DNA of 64,000 nt from Sabulitectum sp036743055. GTDB taxonomy: Bacteria > Fermentibacterota > Fermentibacteria > Fermentibacterales > JCC-6. The position numbers and the translations under genes were made by a program. How positions within the stretch are numbered: the first letter of the stretch is position 1; every line of letters starts with the position of its first letter. Below, piece by piece: positions 25,563 to 34,174 of the stretch. The DNA lies in NCBI GenBank assembly GCA_036743055.1, contig DAINQE010000003.1:32898-96897 (forward strand), written 5' to 3'. Under the pieces are notes generated by a model. That model had not been told where the DNA came from and did no database searches. It saw only the letters and a program-made list of their open reading frames with translations.

Positions 25563-25835
25563 CTATCTACCGGTTCCGCCGAGTGCTTCGTACTCGGCCT
25601 GAAGTTCTGCTTTTTCCACTTCAAGCGCAGCTATCTCCGCTTCAAGCTGAGGGATTTCCTCGTTGAGATCCGCATACTCGTTCTCAAGGCTGACTGCTCT
25701 CGCTTCCGCGGCCAGTGCTGCTGCCCGGGCCTCGTCCCTGGCACGGATCTGTTCCGCGCTGGGTCCGCAGGCCGCAACCAGCAGGATCATGGCCAGGAGA
25801 GCAAGGAAGAACACTGAGGTTCTTTTTCTGAGCAT
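25563..25835 (-). CDS. Small coiled-coil lipoprotein
   Basis: 90 residues from ATG 25835, chosen because GGAGG lies about 8 bases upstream and the signal peptide starts there; upstream in-frame starts add unlikely polar sequence. Lipobox LVAAC gives a mature lipoprotein of about 70 residues that is almost wholly helical and Ala/Glu-rich with a heptad pattern (RARDEARAAALAAEARAV, LEAEIAALEVEKAELQAEY), ending GGTGR. It recalls Lpp or Pal-like spacer lipoproteins but is not homologous by eye. Co-transcribed with the LysM protein, with which it may bridge outer membrane and wall. Confidence 0.72.
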   Translation of the reverse strand: MLRKRTSVFFLALLAMILLVAACGPSAEQIRARDEARAAALAAEARAVSLENEYADLNEEIPQLEAEIAALEVEKAELQAEYEALGGTGR

Positions 25836-25948
25836 CTCCGACTCCTCCTCTCGGTTACTCCGATTTTGAGTTTCACTTCGCATGGATCCTGAAAACTCGT
25901 TCATGACCCCTTGCCCCATTCAGGGATTCCATCAACGTTCAGAAAGCT

Positions 25949-25979
25949 ATTACTAATCCACAACGCCCTGCGCTGTCAA
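25949..25979 (-). promoter_or_regulatory. Candidate promoter for the lipoprotein-LysM operon
   Basis: On the minus strand a perfect TTGACA (25979-25974) is followed by TTAGTA after 17 bases or AGTAAT after 19. It lies about 115 bases before the ATG at 25835, in a 175-base gap that holds no gene. Confidence 0.45.
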
Positions 25980-26011
25980 GATGCAGTCCGCCATCTGACA
26001 AATGATATATA

Positions 26012-26377
26012 CTATTTGTCCCGTCGTGAAGGAAAGAGAGCTGAGAACAGAAAAACTCCCGCAAGAACCCCAGCCCAGTCCGCCAGGAGATCCGCCATGG
26101 AACAGTCCCTTCCCGGAACGAAGGACTGGTGGAACTCATCCAGAACTGCCCAGCAGAACCCGAAAAGTACCATTCCCAGCCTGTTCCTGAACCTGCGGAA
26201 CAGGTCCCGGTTCATCACCAGGGCCAGGGCCAGGCCTCCGAACTCCACCATATGGAATACCTTGTCCTGATGGGGGAAGAGCTGGAAAGGGGGCTTAAGG
26301 GCGGGCTGGTGACTCAGCACCGGGATCAGAAGCGCCACGAACAGTAGAAAGAGCCTTGCGGGAATGCGCTTCATCAT
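26012..26377 (-). CDS. VanZ-like membrane protein
   Basis: 121 residues with three or four hydrophobic segments and the VanZ-family signature: HQDKVFHMVEFGGLALAL near the middle and DEFHQSFVPGRDCSMADLLADWAG. VanZ confers low-level teicoplanin resistance in enterococci by an unknown route, but most bacterial members have no assigned role. Overlaps the preceding gene (GAF/GGDEF protein) by 4 bases, so the two are translationally coupled. Confidence 0.82.
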   Translation of the reverse strand: MMKRIPARLFLLFVALLIPVLSHQPALKPPFQLFPHQDKVFHMVEFGGLALALVMNRDLFRRFRNRLGMVLFGFCWAVLDEFHQSFVPGRDCSMADLLADWAGVLAGVFLFSALFPSRRDK

Positions 26378-28368
26378 CTGTTCCTGTCCAGCTCGTAGAA
26401 CTGACTTACCTCGGTTATCGTGGTAAATCCGGGTTTGCCTGAAATGCTCTCCGCCATGGATATGGCAATGGAAGGCAGCTTCCTTATCATCTTATCAACA
26501 TGGGAAACCGCGCCTCCGATGCAGACGGAGACCTCGATGCTCCTTTCTCCGGCGGCCACAGGAGAGTCAGCGAACTCCTCGTGTATCCTGGCGGCATAAG
26601 CCTCTGCGGAGACCCTGTCCACCTCCTGGAGACAGACCAGGAACCTGTCTGCCCCGGCCCGGGCGAAGAAAGCCCTGTTCCCCACCGCCCGTCTGATCCG
26701 GTGTGCCGTTTCCCCCAGCACCCTGTCCCCCTCGGTGTAGCCGCAGGTTTCATTGATCCTGCTGAAACCGCTGATGTCAACAGCAAGGACCGTAATGGAC
26801 CAGGCCCGGCTCCTCACCCCCCGCACAAGGTCGTTGAGCTTTGCATGGAACGAGGAGAGAAGGGGAAATCCGGTGAGCCTGTCGCTCTCCTTCAGCCTGG
26901 CCAGCGAAGCCCTGAGATTGCTTCGGCTCACCGCCAGGCTGAATACGGAGGAGAAGGATTTGAAGAGGGAAAGGTCCTCCGCGGCGAAGAACTGCTCGCT
27001 TTCGCTTTCCACGGTAAGGACCCCGAAGACCATGCCGTCATATTCCAGGGGAACGGCACAGCAGGAACCCGCAGGGCTGGCTGCTCCATCGGCATCGCCG
27101 AAGGTCCTCACCGCCTTCTGGCCAACCTTCATCCTGAGGCGTCGCATGGGTTCCCTGCGGTTCACCGCCATACCGGCGAAGCCGTCCTTGAGGCCGAACT
27201 CCCTCCCTGCCCGGCCCTCTGAAAGCGGACCCAGCGATTCGTATACCCTGAGCACGCCCCCTTCCCCCAGCAAAGCAACTGAAGCGGTGGTTTCAGGCCA
27301 GCTGGTCATGATCCGGCTGATGAGCCTGTGAACCGCCCCCTTTATGTCCTTCACCGAGGCCATGTCATCGCAGATGGCTATGAAGCCCCCTATCTCTGGA
27401 GGGCGGGACCTCTCCCATGCCACCGAAAGCAGGAAAGCGGAGTCCACCAGGAGCGGCGCGGCCATCTTCCTGGTCTCCCGGGAATCGTAGTCGGCAACCA
27501 GGAAGCCGTGGATATCACCATCGCGGCTGAATCTCAGGAGGGACACATGGGTCCTGCCGGGGTCTCCCACATACCAGGGGAGACCGCCGCTCCCTGAAAG
27601 GGCAAGCTTACTGGAGTCGGTGTGGATCAGATCTTCCCCTGCTTCCTTCAGAAGCTCCAGCACGGGATCTCCCGGGCCGGTGATGTATCTGGAGGAAACC
27701 GAGCCCGAGGAGACCATGAACTCGTTCAAAGTATAGATCCCCCGGGCATCGCCGGTGAAGAGGAAGAGCCCCCCTGCCCCGGTCGCCCTGCCCAGGACCG
27801 GCATGAGGCTCCTGGCCACGTCTTCCGGAAAGGACCTTTCATCCCTGCCCGGTTCATCCGGAGGGAGAAGGATTCCAGGGATGTCTTTCTTCCTTTCCTC
27901 AAGGAGCTCCACAAGGAAGAGGGAGAGAAGCGGGATCACCCCGGCGATCAGTGAATCGTTCATGGAGCGGAGTATTCCGCCGGGGTCCGTGGAGCCGCTG
28001 AATATCCCGGAGGAGTACGCAAGGGGGCCCAGGAACTCGATCATGGCCATGGCCGAAGCCCCCACCACCAGTGGACCTGAGATAGAGTCCCTCTTCATCC
28101 AGAGGAAAAGAACGGGATACATGAAGGCCGCGGGCCCTCCGGCTCCACCCAGCAGCTGTACCGAAAAAACCGCCAGGGCCGCGGTGAGAAGTACCGCCCC
28201 CTTGCCGGGGGTGCGGTCGCGCCGGAGAAGTATGAAGGCGACTGAGAGGGATATACCCAGGAGGATCAGTCCGTAGAGAGCCGCATCGGGGATGGACCAG
28301 GGCAGCCCGGCAGCGCAGGACAGCCCCAGCAGAACTGCAAGTGCAAGGAACACACCGTCCGCTGACAC
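26374..28368 (-). CDS. Membrane protein with GAF and degenerate GGDEF domains
   Basis: 664 residues from GTG 28368 (AGGGAGGAAAC upstream). Five or so membrane helices (1-160), a linker, a first GAF-like region (about 180-315), a second GAF domain (about 330-480, ending CCAVPLEYDGMVFGVLTVESE), then a GGDEF fold (about 490-650). The latter keeps RLTGFPLLSSF and AVDISGFSRINETCGYTEGD but has RAGADRF where the GGDEF signature belongs, so two catalytic/GTP residues are lost and it is probably not a cyclase. It may sense a signal and bind GTP or c-di-GMP, or act through partners. No EAL domain is seen. Confidence 0.75.
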   Translation of the reverse strand: MSADGVFLALAVLLGLSCAAGLPWSIPDAALYGLILLGISLSVAFILLRRDRTPGKGAVLLTAALAVFSVQLLGGAGGPAAFMYPVLFLWMKRDSISGPLVVGASAMAMIEFLGPLAYSSGIFSGSTDPGGILRSMNDSLIAGVIPLLSLFLVELLEERKKDIPGILLPPDEPGRDERSFPEDVARSLMPVLGRATGAGGLFLFTGDARGIYTLNEFMVSSGSVSSRYITGPGDPVLELLKEAGEDLIHTDSSKLALSGSGGLPWYVGDPGRTHVSLLRFSRDGDIHGFLVADYDSRETRKMAAPLLVDSAFLLSVAWERSRPPEIGGFIAICDDMASVKDIKGAVHRLISRIMTSWPETTASVALLGEGGVLRVYESLGPLSEGRAGREFGLKDGFAGMAVNRREPMRRLRMKVGQKAVRTFGDADGAASPAGSCCAVPLEYDGMVFGVLTVESESEQFFAAEDLSLFKSFSSVFSLAVSRSNLRASLARLKESDRLTGFPLLSSFHAKLNDLVRGVRSRAWSITVLAVDISGFSRINETCGYTEGDRVLGETAHRIRRAVGNRAFFARAGADRFLVCLQEVDRVSAEAYAARIHEEFADSPVAAGERSIEVSVCIGGAVSHVDKMIRKLPSIAISMAESISGKPGFTTITEVSQFYELDRNR

Positions 28369-28559
28369 CAGTTTCCTCCCTTTGGATGATCAAGGTTCAA
28401 AGGCTAATATTAACGAATCGAACGTCCGTGCTGCCAGCCCTGGAACCTGGCGGTCGACAGGCACTTGACGAGGGGGTACCACTTCAATGATTTTTGATTA
28501 CCACGATTGACCGGGAATCTCCCCCTTTCAGAAAACGCAAGCAGACCATCACATGCCGT

Positions 28560-28589
28560 TTCACATCGGGTAGATGCCACATGTATAAT
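28560..28589 (+). promoter_or_regulatory. Promoter of rho
   Basis: TTCACA at 28560-28565 (5 of 6 to TTGACA), 18 bases, and a perfect TATAAT at 28584-28589, about 38 bases before the TTG start of rho. The divergent gap 28369-28627 (259 bases) otherwise holds no gene or strong hairpin that I can see. Confidence 0.65.
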
Positions 28590-28627
28590 TACCGCCGCCC
28601 GGCGGAACACTAACGGAGAGACAATCA

Positions 28628-29944
28628 TTGCAGAAGAACAGCCGTAAACAGAAGAGTCCCCACGGTAAGCACAGAAGGGTCATAGAAGGACCCAGCGCTT
28701 CCGACCTCGATTCAAAAACCCTGTCGGAACTCCAGGCCATCGCCAGAGAGGCGGGCATCAAGAGAGTCACCAACATCAGGAAGGCAGACCTGGTCACCAT
28801 AATCATGGAGAACAAGGCTGAGAAGAACGGGCTGGGCTATTCCACGGGAGTTCTCGAAGTTCTGAACGAAGGCTACGGATTCCTCCGGAACTCCGAGTGC
28901 AACTATCTCCCCGGCCCGGACGACGTGTACATTTCCCCCAGTCAGATCAAGCGTTTCAATCTTATGACCGGCGACTCCATCTGCGGCCACTCCAGAAAGC
29001 CGAGGGACGGCGAGAAGTACGCCGCCCTTGTCAGGCTGGAAACCGTGAACGGCTTCAGCCCCGACGAATCCACCACCCGCAGGCGGTTCGACAGCCTCAC
29101 CCCCTTCTATCCCGAAGAAAAGTTCACCCTGGAAACGAAGCCCGAGGAGTATTCCGGAAGGATAATGGATCTGCTGGTTCCCATCGGCAAAGGGCAGAGG
29201 GCGCTGATCGTATCCCCTCCCAGGGCGGGGAAGACCATACTTCTCCAGCACCTGGCCAACGCAATAAGTGAGAATCATCCCGACGTTGAGCTGATCGTGC
29301 TTCTCATCGACGAGAGACCGGAAGAGGTCACCGACATGAAACGCATGGTCCAGGGCGAGGTGATAAGCTCCACCTTCGACGAAGCCCCTAAAAGACATGT
29401 CCAGGTGGCGGACATGGTAATGGAAAAGTCCCGTAGACTGGTCGAAGCGGGTAAGGACGTGGTGGTGCTCCTGGACAGCATCACAAGGCTTGCCCGGGCA
29501 AACAACCAGGTCATTCCCCATTCCGGCAAGATCCTCTCCGGCGGAGTGGATTCCAACGCCCTCCAGAGACCCAAGAGGTTCTTCGGGGCCGCCAGGAACA
29601 TCGTGGAGGGTGGAAGCCTCACCATCATCGGAACCGCCCTGGTGGACACCGGAAGCCGCATGGACGAAGTGATCTTCGAAGAGTTCAAGGGAACCGGCAA
29701 CTGCGAGATAGTTCTTGACAGAAGGCTGGCGGACAGACGCATCTACCCGGCGATAGACATCACCAAGTCAGGAACCAGAAGGGAAGACCTTCTCCTCGAC
29801 GAGGAAACCATCAGCAGGGTCTGGGTAATGCGGAAGATCCTGGTGGAGATGAGCCCCGTGGAGGCCATGGAAACCCTTAAGAACCAGCTCTCCAAGCACA
29901 AATCCAACCGCCGTTTCCTTGACAACATGCAGAATTACGAGTAG
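28628..29944 (+). CDS. rho: Transcription termination factor Rho
   Basis: 438 residues. A basic N-terminus is followed by the Rho N helical domain (DLDSKTLSELQAIAREAGI), the cold-shock-like RNA-binding domain (GVLEVLNEGYGFLRN, DDVYISPSQIKRFNL), and the ATPase: Walker A PPRAGKT (197-203), LLIDERPEEVTDM, Walker B VVVLLDSITRLARANN, and the Q/R-loop region SGGVDSNALQRPKRFFGAARN. It is a hexameric RNA helicase that ends transcripts. Start TTG 28628 with GGAGAG upstream; no in-frame ATG exists before residue 60. Rpm E follows 34 bases later. Confidence 0.96.
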   Translation: MQKNSRKQKSPHGKHRRVIEGPSASDLDSKTLSELQAIAREAGIKRVTNIRKADLVTIIMENKAEKNGLGYSTGVLEVLNEGYGFLRNSECNYLPGPDDVYISPSQIKRFNLMTGDSICGHSRKPRDGEKYAALVRLETVNGFSPDESTTRRRFDSLTPFYPEEKFTLETKPEEYSGRIMDLLVPIGKGQRALIVSPPRAGKTILLQHLANAISENHPDVELIVLLIDERPEEVTDMKRMVQGEVISSTFDEAPKRHVQVADMVMEKSRRLVEAGKDVVVLLDSITRLARANNQVIPHSGKILSGGVDSNALQRPKRFFGAARNIVEGGSLTIIGTALVDTGSRMDEVIFEEFKGTGNCEIVLDRRLADRRIYPAIDITKSGTRREDLLLDEETISRVWVMRKILVEMSPVEAMETLKNQLSKHKSNRRFLDNMQNYE

Positions 29945-29978
29945 GATACGGCGGTTTTTCGCCTGAGAGGAAAGTACA

Positions 29979-30200
29979 TTGAAGAAAGACATACATCCTG
30001 AGTACAAGGAAGCCGTTTTCTCCTGCGCCTGCGGCAACACGGTCCGCACCAGGTCAACCCGCGGCGACCACAAGTTCGACATCTGCTCCGCCTGCCACCC
30101 CTTCTATACCGGCAAGCAGAAGCTCATCGACTCCGCCGGAAGGGTAGACAAGTACCTTAAGAAGTACGGCATCGAGAAGAAGGAAGAGCAGGAGGGATAA
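29979..30200 (+). CDS. rpmE: 50S ribosomal protein L31
   Basis: 73 residues, the zinc-binding (C+) form: FSCACGN and DICSACHPFYTG give four Cys. Starts with TTG at 29979 (GAGAGGAAA upstream) giving the normal KKDIHPEY beginning. An intrinsic terminator 23 bases after its stop ends the rho-rpmE unit, so prfA downstream is not simply read from the rho promoter even though the gene order is the usual one. Confidence 0.96.
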   Translation: MKKDIHPEYKEAVFSCACGNTVRTRSTRGDHKFDICSACHPFYTGKQKLIDSAGRVDKYLKKYGIEKKEEQEG

Positions 30201-30222
30201 CTGTCCCGGCACTGAAATGAAG

Positions 30223-30248
30223 CGGGGGGCCCACGCCCCCCGTTTTCT
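30223..30248 (+). terminator. Intrinsic terminator of rho-rpmE
   Basis: Perfect 8-base inverted repeat CGGGGGGC (30223-30230) and GCCCCCCG (30235-30242), loop CCAC, then TTTTCT. It also argues that DUF1385 starts at 30265, beyond the hairpin, rather than at the in-frame ATG 30217. Confidence 0.88.
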
Positions 30249-30264
30249 AACTGCAGGAGTAAAA

Positions 30265-31215
30265 ATGGGCTGCAACAGACCGAACATCGGCGGTCAGGCA
30301 ATAGTCGAAGGCGTTTTCATGCGCGCTCCGGGCGGGGCCGCAGCCGCGGTGCGAACCGCCGACGGAGCCATAATTGCCAGGGACATGTCCCATCTGGTCC
30401 CGGAGAGGAACGGCGGCATTCTGTCGAAGCCCGTCCTCCGCGGAGCGGTGAACCTTATCGAAACACTGAAACTGGGCTTTGCGGCGCTGAACTGGTCCGC
30501 GGAAGCCGCCGAGGAAAAGGGCAGGGAGAAAGGATCCTCCGCCGTGGGGACCTTCCTGGCCAACGCAGCTGCTCTGGTTCTTGCGGTGGTGCTGTTCGCC
30601 TGGCTTCCCCTTAGGCTTGGCCAGTGGATAGTGCCCGGCGGTCTTTCAGGAGGCTGGGCGCAGTTCGCCATACACATGACAGCGGGGGTCTTCCGCATCG
30701 CGGCGTTCATAATCTACATCGCCGCCATATCACTGATGCCGGACATAAGAAGGGTGTTCATGTACCACGGAGCTGAACACCAGGTAATACACGCCTGGGA
30801 GAACGGCTCCGACCGGCTGGCGGAGGATGCCGACAGCAATACACCACTCCACGCCAGATGCGGTACCAGCTTCCTTCTCTATGTCATGATAATAACCATC
30901 ATATGCTACACCATTATCGACTCGCTGGTGTACCTTGTAACAGGCGTTTCCCCCGCCGCCCACTGGAGGGTTCTATACCACCTTCCCCTCATCCCCCTGG
31001 TAATGGGCATAGCCTACGAAGTACTCAAGGCCTCCGACAGGCACCTGGAAACGTCCCGGTTCGCCCGGGCCCTTTCGAAACCGGGGATGTGGCTTCAGAA
31101 GCTTACCACAAGGAAGGCGGAGCCGGCCATGCTGGAGGTGGCCGAAACTGCGGCCAGGATGGCCCTTGGGATGGAACTGCCCGAATCTGTCCGTATCGAG
31201 GAGGACGGAGAGTGA
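30265..31215 (+). CDS. DUF1385 (YqhQ-like) membrane protein
   Basis: 316 residues from ATG 30265 (GCAGGAGTAAAA upstream). Begins NIGGQAIVEGVFMRAPG, the DUF1385 hallmark, and contains YHGAEHQVIHAWENG with conserved His and Glu, plus FLLYVMIITIICY; there are four or five membrane segments. The role is unknown, though the family nearly always sits between rpmE and prfA/prmC, as here. Its stop shares one base with the prfA start (TGATG). Confidence 0.9.
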   Translation: MGCNRPNIGGQAIVEGVFMRAPGGAAAAVRTADGAIIARDMSHLVPERNGGILSKPVLRGAVNLIETLKLGFAALNWSAEAAEEKGREKGSSAVGTFLANAAALVLAVVLFAWLPLRLGQWIVPGGLSGGWAQFAIHMTAGVFRIAAFIIYIAAISLMPDIRRVFMYHGAEHQVIHAWENGSDRLAEDADSNTPLHARCGTSFLLYVMIITIICYTIIDSLVYLVTGVSPAAHWRVLYHLPLIPLVMGIAYEVLKASDRHLETSRFARALSKPGMWLQKLTTRKAEPAMLEVAETAARMALGMELPESVRIEEDGE

Positions 31216-32291
31216 TGAAACACAGTGAAGAACAGAGCCGCATAAGGGAACGGATAGAGGAGATCGACGGTGAACTCTGCAAGCCGGAAACCCTCAGGAA
31301 CCCCTCGCTGATAAAACAGCTCAACATGGAACGGTCCGGTCTGGTCCGCATAGATGAGACCCTCACGGACATCATGGATACTCGCACCCTTCTCTACGAG
31401 ATGTCCGAAGCGGCCCAGGGGGATGATCAGGAACTCTCCGAGATGGCCCAGGTGGAGATACCCGGACTGGAGGAGAGGCTGGAAAAGCTCGGCAGGAAAC
31501 TGAAGATCCTGCTTATACCCCCCGACCCTAACGACAGACGGGGAGCCGTAATGGAGATCCGGGCGGGCACCGGCGGAGAAGAGGCGGCCCTGTTCGCCGG
31601 CGACATATACAGGATGTACTCCAGCTACGCCCAGAAGATGGGGTGGAAGCTGGAGACCATGAGCGTGAGGGAAAGCGAGCGCGGCGGGCTGAAGGAGATA
31701 ATCTTCAACCTCTCCGGGGACGGCGTCTACAGCAGGCTGAAGTATGAGTCGGGGGTCCACAGGGTGCAGAGGGTCCCGGAAACCGAGACCAGCGGCAGGA
31801 TCCACACATCAGCATGCACCGTTGCGGTCCTGCCGGAGGCGGAAGAGGTGGACATCGACATAAACCCCGAGGACCTGAGGATAGACGTATACCGTTCCTC
31901 CGGCCCCGGCGGCCAGAGCGTGAATACCACCGACTCCGCGGTTCGCATTACCCACATTCCCACCGGAACTGTGGTTTCATGCCAGGACGAGAAGAGCCAG
32001 CACAAGAACAAGGCCAAGGCCATGAAGGTCCTCAGGTCCAGGCTCCTGGTGGTCAAGCAGGAGGAAGAGGAGGCGAAGCGTTCAGAAAGCCGCAGGAGCA
32101 TGGTGGGCTCCGGGGACAGGAGCGCCAAGATACGAACCTACAACTTCCCCCAGGGCCGCTTCACCGACCACAGGATACACCTTACCCTGCATGCCCTTGA
32201 TTCGATCCTTGGAGGAGACCTGGACCCGGTGATAGAAGAACTTATCAAGGTGGATCAGGAACGCATCCTGTCGGAAAGGTCCGAGGGGTGA
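31215..32291 (+). CDS. prfA: Peptide chain release factor 1
   Basis: 358 residues from ATG 31215, overlapping the DUF1385 stop by one base; the longer open frame upstream is antisense/shadow. Contains GTGGEEAALFAGD, the codon-reading tripeptide P188-E-T190 (PxT type, so UAA/UAG, not the SPF of RF2), RIHTSACTVAVLPE, and the catalytic GGQ at 232-234 (SSGPGGQSVNTTDSAVR). It releases finished chains at stop codons. The next gene, prmC, methylates the GGQ glutamine. Confidence 0.96.
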   Translation: MKHSEEQSRIRERIEEIDGELCKPETLRNPSLIKQLNMERSGLVRIDETLTDIMDTRTLLYEMSEAAQGDDQELSEMAQVEIPGLEERLEKLGRKLKILLIPPDPNDRRGAVMEIRAGTGGEEAALFAGDIYRMYSSYAQKMGWKLETMSVRESERGGLKEIIFNLSGDGVYSRLKYESGVHRVQRVPETETSGRIHTSACTVAVLPEAEEVDIDINPEDLRIDVYRSSGPGGQSVNTTDSAVRITHIPTGTVVSCQDEKSQHKNKAKAMKVLRSRLLVVKQEEEEAKRSESRRSMVGSGDRSAKIRTYNFPQGRFTDHRIHLTLHALDSILGGDLDPVIEELIKVDQERILSERSEG

Positions 32292-33118
32292 AACTGGCCC
32301 GGTGCCTTAAGGCCGCCTCTTCCCTCATGGGAGCAGCCGGGGGAGACAACCCGGAGTGGCAGACCCGGGTGCTCGCCGCCCATGCATTGGGAGTACCGCC
32401 GGCAGGCCTTTACGGACTCTCCTTTTCCCCCGTGGAAGAGGAGAGTTTTTTTTCGCTGGTGCGCAGGGTCGCCGGAGGGGAACCGCTGCAGCATGTGATC
32501 GGTGAGTGGGACTTCTTCGGAAGGACCTTCGCCGTAACCCCCGATGCCCTCATACCGAGGCCGGAGACCGAACTGCTTGTGGAGCTTGCCCTGGGCCTTC
32601 CCCTGCCCCCTTCTCCGAAGGTGCTGGACGCGGGAACGGGTTCAGGTGTGATTGGCATAACACTAGCCCTGGAACTGCCTGGAGCAACGGTGGTGGGCAC
32701 CGACATCTCCCCTGCCGCCGCCGGCCTCGCCGCGGGGAACGCACTGCGGCTGCAGGCGGCGAACTATCTGCCTGTTAACTGCAGCCTGGGAGACCCGCTT
32801 CGGGGAGAGTTCCATCTGATCGTCGCCAACCTGCCCTACATCCCATCGGGGGACATTGCCGGCCTCGACCCGGTGGTAAGGGACCACGAGCCGCGGCTGG
32901 CTCTGGATGGTGGAGAAAAGGGGTTTTCCCTTATATTAGAACTTGTGAGAATGGCCCCCGGGCTGCTATCGCCGGGGGGATACATCGTGCTCGAAACGGG
33001 ATACGACCAGGAAGAACCGGTAAAGGCCATGTTCAGCGGAGAACAGTGGGTTTCCGTGGAGACCCGCAGGGACCTTGCGGGGCGACACAGGTTCGTCACC
33101 GCGCGCAGGAGACCGTGA
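32288..33118 (+). CDS. prmC: Release-factor glutamine methyltransferase
   Basis: 276 residues from GTG 32288, overlapping prfA's stop by 4 bases (GTGA). N-terminal helical domain, then a SAM-binding Rossmann fold: PLQHVIGEWDFFGRTF, LIPRPETELLVE, VLDAGTGSGVIGI, and the active-site loop NLPY at 181-184 where most PrmC have NPPY. It N5-methylates the GGQ glutamine of release factors using SAM. Directly downstream of its substrate gene prfA. Confidence 0.93.
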   Translation: MKLARCLKAASSLMGAAGGDNPEWQTRVLAAHALGVPPAGLYGLSFSPVEEESFFSLVRRVAGGEPLQHVIGEWDFFGRTFAVTPDALIPRPETELLVELALGLPLPPSPKVLDAGTGSGVIGITLALELPGATVVGTDISPAAAGLAAGNALRLQAANYLPVNCSLGDPLRGEFHLIVANLPYIPSGDIAGLDPVVRDHEPRLALDGGEKGFSLILELVRMAPGLLSPGGYIVLETGYDQEEPVKAMFSGEQWVSVETRRDLAGRHRFVTARRRP

Positions 33119-34161
33119 TGCCTTCGGAAAGAAAGGTACGGGCCGGCTCCTTGGATATCGGCGGAGGCGCGCCTGTTTCCGTTCAGTCCATGACCGACAC
33201 GAAAACCTCCGATGCCCGGTCCACCATCGATCAGATCAACAGGCTGGCGTACCTGGGAGCCGAGATCGTTCGCGTGTCGGTTCCCGACGACGCCTCGGTC
33301 CAGGCGCTGCCTGAGATAATAGAAGGATCCCCGGTGCCGCTGGTGGCGGACATCCACTTCAGGGCAGATCTTGCCATGGGGGCCCTCTCCGCCGGCATCC
33401 ACAAGCTCAGGCTCAACCCGGGGAACATCCGGCGTGAAAGCGAGTTGAGGGAGATAGCCGCCCTGGCCATGGAGAGGAATGTCCCCATAAGGATAGGGGT
33501 GAACTCCGGAAGCGTGCCCGGAGACCTTCTCGATCTTTACGGAGGCATAAACGAAGAATCCATGTGGGCCGCCGCCGAAAGACACTTTACCCTTCTTGAA
33601 AGCCTGGGATTCCGGGACATGGTGCTTTCCCTGAAGGCTTCCGATCCGATGCTTACGGTTAGGGTTAACAGGCTGGCCGCGCAGAGATGCCCTTACCCGC
33701 TCCATCTGGGTGTTACGGAAGCCGGACCCAGGAGCACCGCCGGAATAAGGAGCGCGGTGGCCATGGGGATCCTGCTCGATGAGGGCATCGGCGACACCAT
33801 TCGTGTCTCCATCTCCGGTTCCCCGGAGCCGGAGCCGGAAGCCGGGTGGGAGATACTGTCGTCCCTGGGACTGAGAAGAAGGTTCGTGAGGATAGTGAGC
33901 TGTCCCACATGCGCCAGGGCCAGGCTTGACGTGGAGAAGCTCGCCCTGAGGGTACAGGAAATGCTCCGGGGTGTTGAGAAACCGGTAACCGTGGCTGTTA
34001 TGGGCTGCGAGGTCAACGGCCCCGGGGAAGCCCGGGAAGCCGATATAGCTGTAATAGGAACCCCAGCGGGTCTGATCCTCTGGAGGAACGGGTCTTCGCT
34101 CGGGGCGGTGGATGAGAAGGAACTTGACAGGATTCTGATAAGGGAGCTGGAGTCCCTGTGA
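33118..34161 (+). CDS. ispG: 4-hydroxy-3-methylbut-2-en-1-yl diphosphate synthase
   Basis: 347 residues from ATG 33118, which shares one base with prmC's stop (TGATG); an upstream in-frame start inside prmC is not needed. TIM-barrel part: PVSVQSMTDTKT, ADIHFRADLAM, KLRLNPGNI, LGVTEAG; C-terminal Fe-S part: SCPTCARARLD and GCEVNGPGEA supply the three cluster Cys. It makes HMBPP from MEcPP with an electron donor such as ferredoxin, so isoprenoids come from the MEP pathway. Confidence 0.95.
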   Translation: MPSERKVRAGSLDIGGGAPVSVQSMTDTKTSDARSTIDQINRLAYLGAEIVRVSVPDDASVQALPEIIEGSPVPLVADIHFRADLAMGALSAGIHKLRLNPGNIRRESELREIAALAMERNVPIRIGVNSGSVPGDLLDLYGGINEESMWAAAERHFTLLESLGFRDMVLSLKASDPMLTVRVNRLAAQRCPYPLHLGVTEAGPRSTAGIRSAVAMGILLDEGIGDTIRVSISGSPEPEPEAGWEILSSLGLRRRFVRIVSCPTCARARLDVEKLALRVQEMLRGVEKPVTVAVMGCEVNGPGEAREADIAVIGTPAGLILWRNGSSLGAVDEKELDRILIRELESL

Positions 34162-34174
34162 AAGGTGGAATGAA

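Noticed and set aside
28369..28559. Possible small RNA or leader in the gap between the GGDEF gene and rho
   Set aside because: No strong hairpin with T-run and no tRNA-like cloverleaf; GGTTCAAA at 28393 is not part of one.
30858..31214. Upstream extension of prfA in the same frame
   Set aside because: Lies inside the DUF1385 gene in another frame; the family start is the ATG at 31215.
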